Shown: positions 24,518 to 39,955, counted from the stretch's first letter. The stretch: 64,000 nucleotides of DNA from Henriciella aquimarina (GCF_002088975.1 NZ_NCST01000059.1:1-64000), one strand, 5' to 3'. Translations and numbers: made by a program. Notes: a model not told the origin generated them from the sequence alone.

Positions 24518-26949
24518 ACCTCTCCGAATACGCGGCGAAACCGGCACACCTCTCAGACTACCTCCCCTGGGCGTGCCTCGTCGCGCCGGGCGTCGTCCTC
24601 AACAAGGACGGCGCCTTCCAGATAAGCTTCCGCTATCGTGGCCCCGACCTTGAAAGCTCGACGGAAGCCGAACTCGTTGCGGTCACGGCACGGGTGAACA
24701 ATGTGCTCCGCCGGTTCGGGACTGGCTGGGCGCTCTTCTTCGAGGCAGTGCGGTCCGAAGCCGTTGCCCTTGAAGAGAGTTCATTTGAATGCACTGCCGC
24801 CTGGCTGATCGAGCAGGAACGGCGTGCAGCCGCCGAAGAGACCGGCGCCCGGTTCGAAAGCGCGTATTATCTGACACTGCTGTGGCTTCCGCCGGCAGAT
24901 GCGACAGGACGGGCCGAGAAGGCGCTGATCGAGCGGCCCGAAAAGCGGGATGGCGAAGACTGGCGCCAGCGGCTGGACCATTTCCAGACGCGCGCGGCGC
25001 AGACGCTGGACCTGCTCTCCACCGCACTGGATGAAATCCATCCGCTCTCGGATGAAGAGACGCTCACTTATCTGCATGCCTGCATCTCGTCGAAACGGCA
25101 TGTCGTGACGGTTCCGGAACTGCCGGTCTTTCTCGACGCGGTGCTCGCCGATGAGTCCTTTGCAGGCGGGCTGGAGCCCCGCATTGGCGAGGCGCACCTT
25201 GCGGCGCTGACCCTGCTCGGCTTTCCGGCATCGACCCTGCCCGGCATGCTCGATGAGCTGAACCGGCTTGGTTTCTCCTATCGCTGGACGACGCGCTACA
25301 TCGCGATGGACAAGGCCGAGGCCGAGAAGCTTCTTGCGAAGAAGCGCCGGCACTGGTTTGCGAAGCGCAAATCGGTTGGCGCTGTCCTGCGCGAGACGCT
25401 GTTCAACGAGCAGGCCGCGCTTCTCGACAGTGATGCCGACAACAAGGCCGCCGATGCCGATGCGGCGCTGCAGGAGCTTGGCTCGGATCTTGTCTCATAT
25501 GGCTATGTCACGACCACGCTGACACTGATGGGTGCCTCCCGCGAAGAAGTCGAGGAACGCACCCGCGCGGTCGAGCGGGTGATCAATGGGCGCGGGTTTA
25601 CGACCATCCGTGAAACACTGAACGCCGTTGAAGCCTGGCTTGGCTCCCTGCCCGGCCACGTCTACGCCAATGTCCGCCAGCCCATTCTACACACGCTGAA
25701 TCTCGCTCATCTTGTGCCGATCTCGTCTGTCTGGGCGGGCAATGCGCGGAACGACCATCTCTCTGATCGCGCGCTAATCGAAGCGCAGACCGAAGGCACG
25801 ACGCCGTTCCGGCTCAACCTGCACGTAGGCGATGTCGGCCATACGCTGATCATTGGCCCGACAGGGTCCGGCAAGTCGGTCCTCCTGTCGCTGCTCGCGG
25901 TGCAATGGCAGCGCTATGAGGACGCGCAGGTTTTCCTCTTCGACAAGGGACGGTCGGCGCGCGCGGTTACCTTGGCCATGGACGGCACCTGGTTGCCGCT
26001 GGCGGGCGATGAGCGTCCGGCGCTGCAGCCGCTTCGGGACATCGATAGCGACCGCGGGGCAAGCTTTGCCGCAGATTGGCTGATCGGCCTGATCGAGGCC
26101 GAAGGCGTGACGGTTACGCCGGATCTGAAGTCTGTCTTGTGGGACGCAGTGCGGTCGTTGGCGTCAGCACCAGCCGCCGAGCGCACGCTGACCGGGCTGA
26201 GCCTTATCCTGCAATCGGATACACTTAAAGCCGCGCTGCATCCCTACACGCTGGAAGGCGCCTACGGACATTTGCTCGACAGTGATTCCGAAGCCCTCGA
26301 CCTTTCGTCGATTGCCTGTTTCGAGATGGACGAGTTGATGCAGACGCCATCTGCGGTCGCGCCGGTCATCACCTATCTCTTTCACCGGCTCGACGACCGG
26401 TTCGATGGCCGCCCGACCCTGCTCATTCTCGATGAGGCCTGGCTGTTCCTTGATCATCCGGTGTTTGCCGCGCGCCTCCGCGACTGGCTGAAGACGCTCC
26501 GCAAGAAGAATGTGGCGGTCGTGTTTGCGACCCAGTCGCTTGCTGACATTGAGGGGGCGTCGATTGCGCCGGCCCTGATCGAATCCTGCCCGACGCGGAT
26601 CTTCCTGCCGAATGAGCGGGCGCTCGAACCGACTGCTCAGGCCATCTATCGGCGGTTCGGACTTAATGACCGACAGATCGACATCCTCGCCAAGGCCATT
26701 CCGAAGCGGGACTATTACTATACCTCGCCCCTTGGCTGCCGGCTCTTCGAACTCGGCCTTGGCGAGATCGCGCTCGCCTTCTGTGGCGCCGCCTCCCCTG
26801 CCGACCAGAAGCGGATGGATGGGCTTCTGGAAGCCGATGCGGAAGCGGGCTTCGCCCGAGGCTGGCTGGAGCTGAAACAGCTCGGCTGGGCGGCGGACCT
26901 GCTGGCCGGGCAACCCGATGCAACCCTCCCCCAAATCGCCGCTGAATAG
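24511..26949 (+). CDS. trbE: TrbE, conjugative transfer ATPase (VirB4-like)
   Basis: This 812-aa VirB4-family ATPase energises the type IV secretion machine. The N-terminal CagE/TrbE region (MLNLSEYAAKPAHLSDYLPWACLVAPGVVLNKDGAF) precedes an RecA-like domain with Walker A GPTGSGKSVLLS (about residue 449), Walker B LLILDEAWLFLDHP and an Arg/Gln motif FATQSLADIE. Length is normal. The start overlaps trbD, implying coupling. It is one of three ATPases of the system, with TrbB and TraG. Confidence 0.95.
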   Translation: MLNLSEYAAKPAHLSDYLPWACLVAPGVVLNKDGAFQISFRYRGPDLESSTEAELVAVTARVNNVLRRFGTGWALFFEAVRSEAVALEESSFECTAAWLIEQERRAAAEETGARFESAYYLTLLWLPPADATGRAEKALIERPEKRDGEDWRQRLDHFQTRAAQTLDLLSTALDEIHPLSDEETLTYLHACISSKRHVVTVPELPVFLDAVLADESFAGGLEPRIGEAHLAALTLLGFPASTLPGMLDELNRLGFSYRWTTRYIAMDKAEAEKLLAKKRRHWFAKRKSVGAVLRETLFNEQAALLDSDADNKAADADAALQELGSDLVSYGYVTTTLTLMGASREEVEERTRAVERVINGRGFTTIRETLNAVEAWLGSLPGHVYANVRQPILHTLNLAHLVPISSVWAGNARNDHLSDRALIEAQTEGTTPFRLNLHVGDVGHTLIIGPTGSGKSVLLSLLAVQWQRYEDAQVFLFDKGRSARAVTLAMDGTWLPLAGDERPALQPLRDIDSDRGASFAADWLIGLIEAEGVTVTPDLKSVLWDAVRSLASAPAAERTLTGLSLILQSDTLKAALHPYTLEGAYGHLLDSDSEALDLSSIACFEMDELMQTPSAVAPVITYLFHRLDDRFDGRPTLLILDEAWLFLDHPVFAARLRDWLKTLRKKNVAVVFATQSLADIEGASIAPALIESCPTRIFLPNERALEPTAQAIYRRFGLNDRQIDILAKAIPKRDYYYTSPLGCRLFELGLGEIALAFCGAASPADQKRMDGLLEADAEAGFARGWLELKQLGWAADLLAGQPDATLPQIAAE

Positions 26950-26960
26950 GAGCCCCACAC

Positions 26961-27674
26961 ATGAAAGCCTTTCTCTCTTCCGTCGCCCTTGCTGCCATTC
27001 CGCTATCCGGACTGATGGCGCCGCCGGCTTCAGCGCAGCTGTTCGGTGGCGGCATTGTCTACGATCCGACCAATCATGCCGAGAACATCCTCCAGGCGGT
27101 GCGCGCGCTCCAGCAGATCGACAACCAGATCCGTCAGCTCACGCATGAAATCGACATGATCGAGAAGATGGCGCGGGACCTTGAGACGCTCCCCGTCGAG
27201 GTCGCCCGCGCAATTATTGCCGACCGCATCCGCCGGATCGGCGAGCTGATGGAAGAAGCCGACGGCATCGGTTATGGCGTCGAGGAGGTCGAACGCGAAT
27301 ACGAAGACCTCTACCCTGAAACCTATGGCGAGACGCCGCCCGCCAATGCGGTCCTTGTTGAGGACGCGCGGATCCGCTGGCAGCAATCCCGGTCTGCGCA
27401 CAAGCACACGCTGCTCATGGTTGCCGAGACGGTGCGCGACAATGAACGCGATGCCGAGGCCCTGACAGGCCTTGTCGAGGAGAGCCAGACCGCGATCGGC
27501 AATCTCCAGGCCCTGCAGGCCGGTAACCAGATCGAGGCCATGTCGGCCCAGCAGCTCATGCAGATGGAAGCCATGATGGCGGCGCATTACCGCGCCGAAG
27601 CCCTCGACCGGGCGCGCGAGCTCGAAGAAGCCGAACGCGGCCGCGCGCGGCTCCAGTCGTTCTTCGGGAACTGA
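26961..27674 (+). CDS. trbJ: TrbJ, conjugative transfer protein (VirB5-like)
   Basis: This 237-aa secreted protein has a signal peptide (MKAFLSSVALAAIPLSGLMAPPASA) and then the family start QLFGGGIVYDPTNHAENILQAVRALQQIDNQI. The remainder is helical with coiled-coil character (DQ-rich helices up to residue 235). TrbJ/VirB5 proteins are minor pilus components at the tip. Only 5 bases separate it from trbL, so no trbK entry-exclusion gene is present in the usual place. Confidence 0.93.
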   Translation: MKAFLSSVALAAIPLSGLMAPPASAQLFGGGIVYDPTNHAENILQAVRALQQIDNQIRQLTHEIDMIEKMARDLETLPVEVARAIIADRIRRIGELMEEADGIGYGVEEVEREYEDLYPETYGETPPANAVLVEDARIRWQQSRSAHKHTLLMVAETVRDNERDAEALTGLVEESQTAIGNLQALQAGNQIEAMSAQQLMQMEAMMAAHYRAEALDRARELEEAERGRARLQSFFGN

Positions 27675-27679
27675 CCACC

Positions 27680-28999
27680 ATGGAAGAAATGGGCGTCATC
27701 GACCGGTTCCTCGAAACCTTCATTGCCTATATCGATTCAGGCTTCGGCCTGCTCGCGGGCGATGTCGCTTATCTGACGACCACGCTGATCGTGATTGACA
27801 TCACGCTGGCCGGGCTGTTCTGGGCGCTGTCGCAGAATGCCGATGTCATCTCGGGGCTGCTCAAGAAGGTGCTCTATGTCGGCTTCTTCGCCTTCATCCT
27901 CGGCAATTTCTCCATCCTGGCGAACATCCTCTTTGCGAGTTTCGCCGATCTCGGGGTGAAGGCCGGCTCATCGACGCTGACGGCCGAGGATCTCATGCGG
28001 CCCGGCTATATCGCGGGGGTCGGCTTCGAGGCGGCGCAGCCGCTTCTCGAAGAGATCGGCGACATGCTGGGGCCGATCCGCTTCTTCCATAATTTTATCC
28101 TGATCGCGGTCATGCTGATTGCCTGGGCGATCATTCTCGTCGCCTTTTTCGTGCTGGCGGTTCAGCTCTTCGTTGCCATCCTTGAGTTCAAGCTGACGAC
28201 GCTGGCAGGTTTCGTGCTCGTGCCCTTCGCGCTCTGGAACAAGACCTCGTTCCTGGCTGAACGCGTACTCGGCAATGTCGTCACCTCCGGCATCAAGCTG
28301 ATGGTGCTCGCCATCGTGATCGGCATCGGCTCGACGCTCTTCACGTCGATCACCGAGGCCTTTGGCGGGCCGGGCGATGTGACACTCGCTGAAGTGATGG
28401 GCACGGTGCTCGCCTCGATTGTCTTTCTCTGGATGGGCGTGTTCGCGCCCGGCATTGCCTCCGGCCTCGTGACCGGTGCGCCGCAGCTTGGCGCAGGCTC
28501 CGTGGTCGGCACGACAGCGGCAGTCGGTGCAGGCGCTGTGCTGGCGACGACAGGCACGGTTGCGGCAGGACGCGCAGCGCTTGGCGGTGTGTCCGGCGCG
28601 GTGAAGGCTGGGGCATCCATGACCGGCGGCGCCCGCACATCCTATGACCTTGGCCGCCTGGCGTCCGGTCATTCTGGATGGCGCGGGGCAGCAGCAGGTA
28701 TGGCAGGCGTTGCACAGGCTGGCGGCGATACGCTCCGGCGGATGGCAGGACGGCCCTTCGCCTCTGTTGGAAATGCTTATCGGCGCGGCAGCGAAGCCGC
28801 TTTTGCCGCGACGGGCGGCACGATGTCGGCCGCGTCCGGCGACGCGCCGTCTACCGGCTCGGCAAGTCCCGCCTGGGCGCGGCGCCTTCGCACAGAACAA
28901 CGCCTGCAGCATGCCGGCGCGATCACGGTTCATGCCCTCAAGGACGGTGATCGCGGCATGGCGGGCGACAATCCGAAACTACGAAACGAAGAGGACTGA
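27680..28999 (+). CDS. trbL: TrbL, conjugative transfer inner-membrane protein (VirB6-like)
   Basis: This 439-aa polytopic protein is of the TrbL/VirB6 family. It has the family N-terminus GVIDRFLETFIAYIDSGFGLL, five to six membrane segments between about 35 and 270, and a long Gly/Ala-rich soluble tail (GAGAVLATTGTVAAGRAALGG onward). A second in-frame Met three codons downstream could also serve as start. It forms part of the inner-membrane channel. The TGA overlaps the trbF ATG. Confidence 0.92.
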   Translation: MEEMGVIDRFLETFIAYIDSGFGLLAGDVAYLTTTLIVIDITLAGLFWALSQNADVISGLLKKVLYVGFFAFILGNFSILANILFASFADLGVKAGSSTLTAEDLMRPGYIAGVGFEAAQPLLEEIGDMLGPIRFFHNFILIAVMLIAWAIILVAFFVLAVQLFVAILEFKLTTLAGFVLVPFALWNKTSFLAERVLGNVVTSGIKLMVLAIVIGIGSTLFTSITEAFGGPGDVTLAEVMGTVLASIVFLWMGVFAPGIASGLVTGAPQLGAGSVVGTTAAVGAGAVLATTGTVAAGRAALGGVSGAVKAGASMTGGARTSYDLGRLASGHSGWRGAAAGMAGVAQAGGDTLRRMAGRPFASVGNAYRRGSEAAFAATGGTMSAASGDAPSTGSASPAWARRLRTEQRLQHAGAITVHALKDGDRGMAGDNPKLRNEED

Positions 29000-29703
29000 T
29001 GAGCATGGCCTTCCGGCGCACATCCACCCATTACGGGCAAAGCCCGCATCCCGAAACGCCCTACCAGAAGGCGGGCCAGGTCTGGGACGAGCGGATCGGT
29101 TCGGCCCGTGTCCAGGCGAAGAACTGGCGGCTCATGGCGCTGGGCCTGCTGGGGCTCCTCGCGGCGGCGTCTGCAGCCCTTGTCTGGCGCAGCCTGCAAT
29201 CGACGGTCACCCCCTATGTGGTCGAGGTTGACGATACGGGTGCGGTCAAAGCGGTCGGGCCAGCGCTTGCGCGCTATGAGCCGACCGACGCTCAGATCGC
29301 GCATCACCTTGCGAACTTCATTTCCGATGTCCGCAGCCTGTCGATCGATCCGGTGATCGTCCGGCAGAACTGGCTCGCCGCCTATGACTATGTGACGGAC
29401 AAGGCGGCGATCACACTGAGTGACTATGCGCGCGACAATGATCCCTTCGCCGAGATCGGGCGGCGCTCGCGCAGTGTCGATGTGGTGAGCGTTGTGCGGG
29501 TGTCGGAGGAGTCCTTCCAGGCCCGCTGGCTCGAGAAGACTTATGAGAATGGCGCGCTGACCGGCGTCAAACGCTTCACGGGTCTCTTCACCATTGTGAA
29601 CTCCCCGCCGCGCGATGCCGAAACGCTCCGCGCTAATCCTCTCGGCCTCTACATCCACAGCCTCAACTGGGGCGAAGACCTTGTCACAGGAGACAACAAA
29701 TGA
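28999..29703 (+). CDS. trbF: TrbF, conjugative transfer protein (VirB8-like)
   Basis: This 234-aa VirB8-like protein has a short cytoplasmic N-terminus (TPYQKAGQVWDERIGSARVQAKNWR), one membrane helix (LMALGLLGLLAAASAALVW) and a periplasmic NTF2-like domain with YVVEVDDTGAVKAVGPA and ARWLEKTYENG. It nucleates the inner-membrane part of the secretion channel. The start (ATGA) overlaps trbL and the end overlaps trbG by four bases. Confidence 0.94.
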   Translation: MSMAFRRTSTHYGQSPHPETPYQKAGQVWDERIGSARVQAKNWRLMALGLLGLLAAASAALVWRSLQSTVTPYVVEVDDTGAVKAVGPALARYEPTDAQIAHHLANFISDVRSLSIDPVIVRQNWLAAYDYVTDKAAITLSDYARDNDPFAEIGRRSRSVDVVSVVRVSEESFQARWLEKTYENGALTGVKRFTGLFTIVNSPPRDAETLRANPLGLYIHSLNWGEDLVTGDNK

Positions 29704-30707
29704 TCCGTACAATGAGCCTTGTATCCGTTCTTGCCTTGGCTACGGCCTGCGCGAGCGTTCCGCCGGAACCTGTCCTCGAAGATACCGCCTTTGTCGAAGC
29801 GGCGTTCGTCGAAGACGTGCCAGAGCGGCCTGTCGAGATTGTCGAGACGCCGACCGTACTGCCGCTTCCCGGCCAGATGAAACCCATAGATGGCACGAAG
29901 CGGACAGTGACACGGGTCTACACCTCGCCGACCGAGACAATCCGCAAGGGCACAACCGAGGCCAGGATCGAACCTTCCGTCGATGGCTATGTGAACGCGA
30001 TCCAAGTCTATCCTTATACTGAAGGGGCCCTCTACCGGCTTTATGCCGCCCCGGGCCAGGTCTCCGACATTGCGCTCCAACCCGGCGAAACACTGGTCTC
30101 GGTGTCGGCGGGCGATACGGTCCGCTGGATTGTCGGGGATACATCTTCCGGCTCCGGCGGCGCGGCCCGCGCGCATGTGCTGGTCAAACCGATCGCCGCG
30201 GGCCTCTCGACCAATCTCATGATCGCGACCGATCGGCGGACCTATCATCTCGAACTCGAAAGCGTCGATGGCACCTATATGGCGGCCCTCTCCTGGCGCT
30301 ATCCCGCGGATGAGCTGGCAGAGCTGGTGTCGCGCAACAAGCTGGCTGCCGTGCGTGAGGATGCGTCCATTGCACCCGGCATTGCGGTTGACCGGCTCGA
30401 CTTCGATTATGTCATCGAGGGCGACAAGCCGGCCTGGCGGCCTGTGCGTGTGTTCGATGATGGCCGGCAGGTCTTCATCCAGATGCCGGCGGGTCTTGCG
30501 ACAATGGACGCCCCGCCGCTCTTCATCCTTGGGGCATCGGGCGACGCAGAACTCGTCAACTACCGGCTCCGCGGCAATTACTACATCGTCGATCATCTCT
30601 TCCGGGCCGCAGAACTCCGGATCGGCGAAAGGGACCAGACCGTGGTCAGGATCCGCAAGCGCACCCAGCGCTCCGGCCTTGCGAGCCTGTTCGGAGCGGA
30701 AGGATGA
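29700..30707 (+). CDS. trbG: TrbG, conjugative transfer outer-membrane lipoprotein (VirB9-like)
   Basis: This 335-aa VirB9 homologue has a lipoprotein-type leader (MSLVSVLALATACAS), unlike many TrbG proteins with plain signal peptides. It then has the VirB9/CagX region (YTEGALYRLYAAPGQVSDIALQPGE, YMAALSWRYP, VFDDGRQVFIQMP). With TrbI it forms the outer-membrane core complex. Both ends overlap their neighbours by four bases, consistent with translation as part of the operon. Confidence 0.93.
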   Translation: MIRTMSLVSVLALATACASVPPEPVLEDTAFVEAAFVEDVPERPVEIVETPTVLPLPGQMKPIDGTKRTVTRVYTSPTETIRKGTTEARIEPSVDGYVNAIQVYPYTEGALYRLYAAPGQVSDIALQPGETLVSVSAGDTVRWIVGDTSSGSGGAARAHVLVKPIAAGLSTNLMIATDRRTYHLELESVDGTYMAALSWRYPADELAELVSRNKLAAVREDASIAPGIAVDRLDFDYVIEGDKPAWRPVRVFDDGRQVFIQMPAGLATMDAPPLFILGASGDAELVNYRLRGNYYIVDHLFRAAELRIGERDQTVVRIRKRTQRSGLASLFGAEG

Positions 30708-31960
30708 ACGAGCCGGCCCCCTTCCCGAAACAGGCCGACGAGCTGAAGCTGCGCGCGCGGCCCCGGCCTGTCACGCGGATCAACCGGAAGGTCCTTATGG
30801 CAGGTGCCTGTCTCGGCATACTGGGCCTGTTCGCCGCCGCCTCCATTGCGCTCGATCCGCCCAAGGCGGTCGATCCGGCAGACAGCCAGGAGCTCTACAA
30901 TACGTCGACCAAGCGCGCGCCGGATGGTCTCGCAGACCTGCCAAACTCCTACCTCAATTGGCAACCGGCTGGTGACACGCCAAGACTCGGCGCGCCCATG
31001 GCGGGCGACCTTGGCGGCACTGTCGTGGCGGAAGAGGAAGAATGGGGCCTCGAGCCCGACTGGAATGTCGCCCCCTCAGACGACTTCCGGCCATCGGCCG
31101 AAGATGAAGCGATCCGTGCGCAGAGACTGGCGGATGCAAAACTGGCCGATGCAGCCGGCAAGGCGAGCGTCTTCTTCGACGTCGGCAACCGGCAGTCACT
31201 GGCTGGATCAATCTCTTCACAGGGCGGACTTCCGAACAGCCTGGGCTCGGAATTGCTGGCACTTGCAGCCCAAGGCGCAGGCGCGCCGGGTTTTGCAGGC
31301 CCTCCCGGCCAGAACCTTCAGGCAGAGAAGATCGCTTTTGCAGCGGAGAAGCGGGACGGCGACATCTATAACCCGCATGATGTCGAGACCCCGGTCTCGC
31401 CCTATCAGGTGATGGCGGGCACGCTGATACCGGCTTCGCTGGTCACGGGGCTGAATTCTGACTTACCGGGCAATGTCATCGCGCAGGTGACCCAGCCGGT
31501 CTACGACACGGTGAGCGGTGTACATCTACTGATCCCGCAGGGCGCGCGGCTGATCGGGCGCTACCAGTCGGAAGTCTCGTTCGGTCAGGAGCGCGCGCTC
31601 CTGATCTGGGACCGGATCATCCTGCCGGATGGCAGCTCGCTGCAGATATCTGAACCTGCATCGGATTCGCAGGGCTATGCAGGTGTTTCCGACCGAACCG
31701 ATCATCACTGGGATCGCGTCTTTGCCGCCGCAGGACTCGCGACGCTGCTTGGCATCGGCTCCGAACTTGGCTCTGACGAGGATGATGTTGAGCGCGCAAT
31801 CCGGCGGGGCTTCGGAGACAGTGTCTCCGAAGCCGGTCAGCGCGTCGTTGACCGCAATCTTGGCATCCAGCCGACGATCCGTATTCGGCCGGGCTGGCCA
31901 GTCCGGGTGATCGTGACACGCGATCTTGTGCTGCGGCCCTATTCTGAGGGAGGCCGGTGA
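30704..31960 (+). CDS. trbI: TrbI, conjugative transfer core-complex protein (VirB10-like)
   Basis: This 418-aa protein spans inner and outer membranes in the core complex. It has a cytoplasmic N-terminus, one membrane helix (VLMAGACLGILGLFAAASIAL), a proline/acidic linker, and the conserved beta-barrel domain (SPYQVMAGTLIPASLVTGLNSDLPG, LLIPQGARLIGRYQ, WDRIILPDG, NLGIQPTIRIRPGWPVRVIVTRDLVL). The overlap with trbG upstream and with the DUF2274 gene downstream is tight. Confidence 0.95.
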   Translation: MNEPAPFPKQADELKLRARPRPVTRINRKVLMAGACLGILGLFAAASIALDPPKAVDPADSQELYNTSTKRAPDGLADLPNSYLNWQPAGDTPRLGAPMAGDLGGTVVAEEEEWGLEPDWNVAPSDDFRPSAEDEAIRAQRLADAKLADAAGKASVFFDVGNRQSLAGSISSQGGLPNSLGSELLALAAQGAGAPGFAGPPGQNLQAEKIAFAAEKRDGDIYNPHDVETPVSPYQVMAGTLIPASLVTGLNSDLPGNVIAQVTQPVYDTVSGVHLLIPQGARLIGRYQSEVSFGQERALLIWDRIILPDGSSLQISEPASDSQGYAGVSDRTDHHWDRVFAAAGLATLLGIGSELGSDEDDVERAIRRGFGDSVSEAGQRVVDRNLGIQPTIRIRPGWPVRVIVTRDLVLRPYSEGGR

Positions 31961-32196
31961 TGAGCCTCCGCATCGGACAACTCCCGGACCGGACACCAGT
32001 GAAGCTCACCGTGTCGGTCGATCCTGATCTTGCTTCCGCGCTTGCCGACTATGCGGCGATCTATGCCGAAACCTATGGCGCGGAAGAGAAACCCGAAACC
32101 CTGGTGCCTGCCATGCTGGACATGTTCCTCAGCTCGGATGCCGGGTTCAAGCGGGCCCGCAAGGCCCTTCACGCCAGAGCCAGCAAAGGAGAATAG
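31960..32196 (+). CDS. DUF2274 family protein
   Basis: This 78-aa protein (SLRIGQLPDRTPVKLTVSVDPDLASALADYAAIYAETYG) matches DUF2274, a small family found directly after trbI in alphaproteobacterial ICEs. The RHH-like pattern VKLTVSVDPDLASALADYA suggests DNA binding. The ATG at 31960 overlaps the trbI TGA; a GTG three bases earlier is possible. A role as an operon regulator or relaxosome accessory is inferred. Confidence 0.88.
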   Translation: MSLRIGQLPDRTPVKLTVSVDPDLASALADYAAIYAETYGAEEKPETLVPAMLDMFLSSDAGFKRARKALHARASKGE

Positions 32197-32198
32197 CA

Positions 32199-32510
32199 AT
32201 GGCAACAATCGGCACCTTCAGCCAGAAGGATGGCAAATGGACCGGCACGATCCGGACCATGACAATCAATGTGAAAGCCCAGATGGTCTCGGTGACCGAG
32301 AAGGCCGAGGGCGGCCCCGACTACCGGATCTTTGCCGGCGGCGCAGAACTTGGCGCAGCCTGGCGCGAAGAAAGCAAGGATGGCGAGACGCCATACCTGG
32401 CAGTGAAGCTCGATGATCCGGGGTTCGAGAAACCGCTACGGGCTGCTTTCTTCGAGAAGGAAGAGGATGGCAGCGGCGTGCTAGTCTGGAACCGGCAGAA
32501 GCTGAACTAG
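32199..32510 (+). CDS. DUF736 family protein (second copy)
   Basis: This 103-aa DUF736 protein starts MATIGTFSQKDGKWTGTIRTM. It has the family core PDYRIFAGGAELGAAWREES and PFEKPLRAAFFE-like C-terminal strands. It is distinct from the copy at 5663, sharing only family motifs. It follows the DUF2274 gene by 2 bases and ends the trb-linked transcription unit. Function unknown. Confidence 0.88.
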   Translation: MATIGTFSQKDGKWTGTIRTMTINVKAQMVSVTEKAEGGPDYRIFAGGAELGAAWREESKDGETPYLAVKLDDPGFEKPLRAAFFEKEEDGSGVLVWNRQKLN

Positions 32511-32532
32511 ATCAGCTTCTGCCTATCGGACC

Positions 32533-32705
32533 GTGAACCGCAAATACCCCAAACTCGTGCCTCGCGGTCGCCTTCCAAAGGCGATCGCGACACAAACTGA
32601 GCCTCCCGAGGACGAATTTTCTGGGGAAATAGCCCCATCCTGGGCGATTGAGCTCGCCGAAGCGCTTGCGCGATATCATGCGAGGTTGGCATATCGGAAA
32701 GGGTC

Positions 32706-32709
<4 letters not shown>
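32533..32709 (+). CDS. Small ORF coupled to the serine recombinase
   Basis: This 58-aa ORF starts at GTG 32533 (MNRKYPKLVPRGRLPKAIA) and ends WAIELAEALARYHARLAYRKGS. Its TGA overlaps the recombinase ATG (ATGA at 32706-32709). It is basic at both ends with one amphipathic helix. No clear ribosome-binding site is seen before the GTG. The coupling makes it a plausible co-factor of the recombinase, for example a directionality factor, but no family is recognised. Confidence 0.55.
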
Positions 32710-34325
<1,616 letters not shown>

Positions 34326-34504
34326 TCAGCTTATGAACAGGCAACTCTTTTGGGCTGCCCTGAAAATACAAAACCGGCCGCGATGGACCGGACAGCGTCG
34401 TGAACCGGCAATTGACGGCCGGTCACGTCCCCGCCCGGAGGCGGAAATTGTGAAGGAAAGACTTGTCTGCAAGGTTTCTTTGTCTGCAACACCGCCCGTT
34501 TCGG

Positions 34505-34624
34505 CTGACCCGGCAGCGACTTACTCTCCCACATCTGTAGATGCAGTACCATCAGCGCGAGGGGACTTAACGACCGAGTTCGGAATGGGATCGGGTGGGG
34601 AACCCCTGCCATAACCACCGGGTC
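34505..34624 (-). rRNA. rrf: 5S ribosomal RNA
   Basis: On the minus strand this roughly 120-nt gene contains CCCGATCCCATTCCGAACTC, the universally conserved 5S core. Its ends pair as CCGACCCGG with CCGGGTCAG. It lies between 23S and tRNA-fMet. End positions are accurate to a few bases. Confidence 0.93.
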
Positions 34625-34745
34625 GGCGGAAACGGGCAATGGTGCAGAAGACCAACATGTTCACTTGTTACCACTTGGGTAGGTAGGTGTTTCGATCTGA
34701 AAGCAAGTGTGCTGGTACGTTCACCACCACACACGAAGCTTCGCA

Positions 34746-37521
<2,776 letters not shown>

Positions 37522-37812
37522 TCATTCGAAACTCGTGTGCGGAGGTGAACGCACGCGCTCACACCCACAACACATATTTCAGATCAGACATGTTGGTTTC
37601 TTGCAGACTGACCCTTTGGCGCAGGCTTTCGCGTCATACTCCTATGACACCTGCGTTGTTCGGCTGAAGCTGGCAACACCAGACCCAATTGGGCCGAGCG
37701 GCGTTACGAGCCGGATCAGTCTTTCCCTCACGATTTACAAACATCCCGGATACGAGATCCGGAAACTCTTGAACTTCTTTCATCCGCCAATTTACTGCCA
37801 ACCAGGCCCGAA
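37522..37812 (-). other. Internal transcribed spacer, tRNA-Ala to 23S
   Basis: This roughly 290-nt spacer of the rRNA transcript shows no gene. It should contain RNase III processing stems flanking 23S; pairing partners would lie downstream of 23S in the 34626-34745 spacer. Confidence 0.6.
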
Positions 37813-37888
37813 TGGTGGAGCCTAGGAGGATCGAACTCCTGACCTCCTGAATGCAAATCAGGCGCTCTCCCAGCTGAGCTAAGGCCCC
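37813..37888 (-). tRNA. tRNA-Ala (TGC)
   Basis: This 76-nt cloverleaf on the minus strand begins GGGGCCTTAGCTCAGCTGGG. It has the anticodon loop TTTGCAT (anticodon TGC) and ends in an encoded ACCA. It is in the standard place after tRNA-Ile in the 16S-23S spacer. Confidence 0.96.
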
Positions 37889-37942
37889 ATAACCAGTACG
37901 TTTCGGCAAAAGCATAGGGCCCGGCGCACTCCCTCTGGGTCG

Positions 37943-38019
<77 letters not shown>

Positions 38020-38198
38020 TTATACCAGGACCCGGGGGCTCGCTGAACTATGCCGCCCAGCTGGCCGGCACGGCGAATGAAGGAAGAGAAACGAAGACGG
38101 CACGAACTGCCGCTTTGAGTTTTGCTGTCAGGGCAAGCCCTGCAGCTTATGTCTATAAGAGCTTTCGAAACCAGGCGTGAGCTTGGTTATCGGAAAGC

Positions 38199-39658
<1,460 letters not shown>

Positions 39659-39681
39659 TGAGTGTCCGATCTGACGAAAAT

Positions 39682-39704
39682 CTGTCCGTGGAATAAACGG
39701 ACAG
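39682..39704 (-). promoter_or_regulatory. Hairpin in the rRNA leader just before 16S
   Basis: CTGTCCGT and ACGGACAG pair perfectly (8 bp) around a 7-nt loop, 24 bases upstream of the 16S start. It is probably a processing or folding element of the leader RNA. No boxA-like antitermination motif could be assigned. Confidence 0.5.
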
Positions 39705-39955
39705 GAATTGCTGATTGCAATTTGCGTTTACTGTTTGACGGGAAACCCTCATCACAAACTAACCGGCCGAAACCGGTCACATTATGAAAAGGTATTTCCT
39801 TGAAACGCATTCGTCATGATCGTCGTGGAGCCTGAGGCTCCGCAAGCAATTCATGCCGCCTGCGTTTCTCTTCCTAATCCCTGCGATGTCAAACAGCCGG
39901 GCCGGAGCCCTTTTTCTCGTCGGCGGAACCGTGTGCCCCGCGTCGGAAGTGGCGG

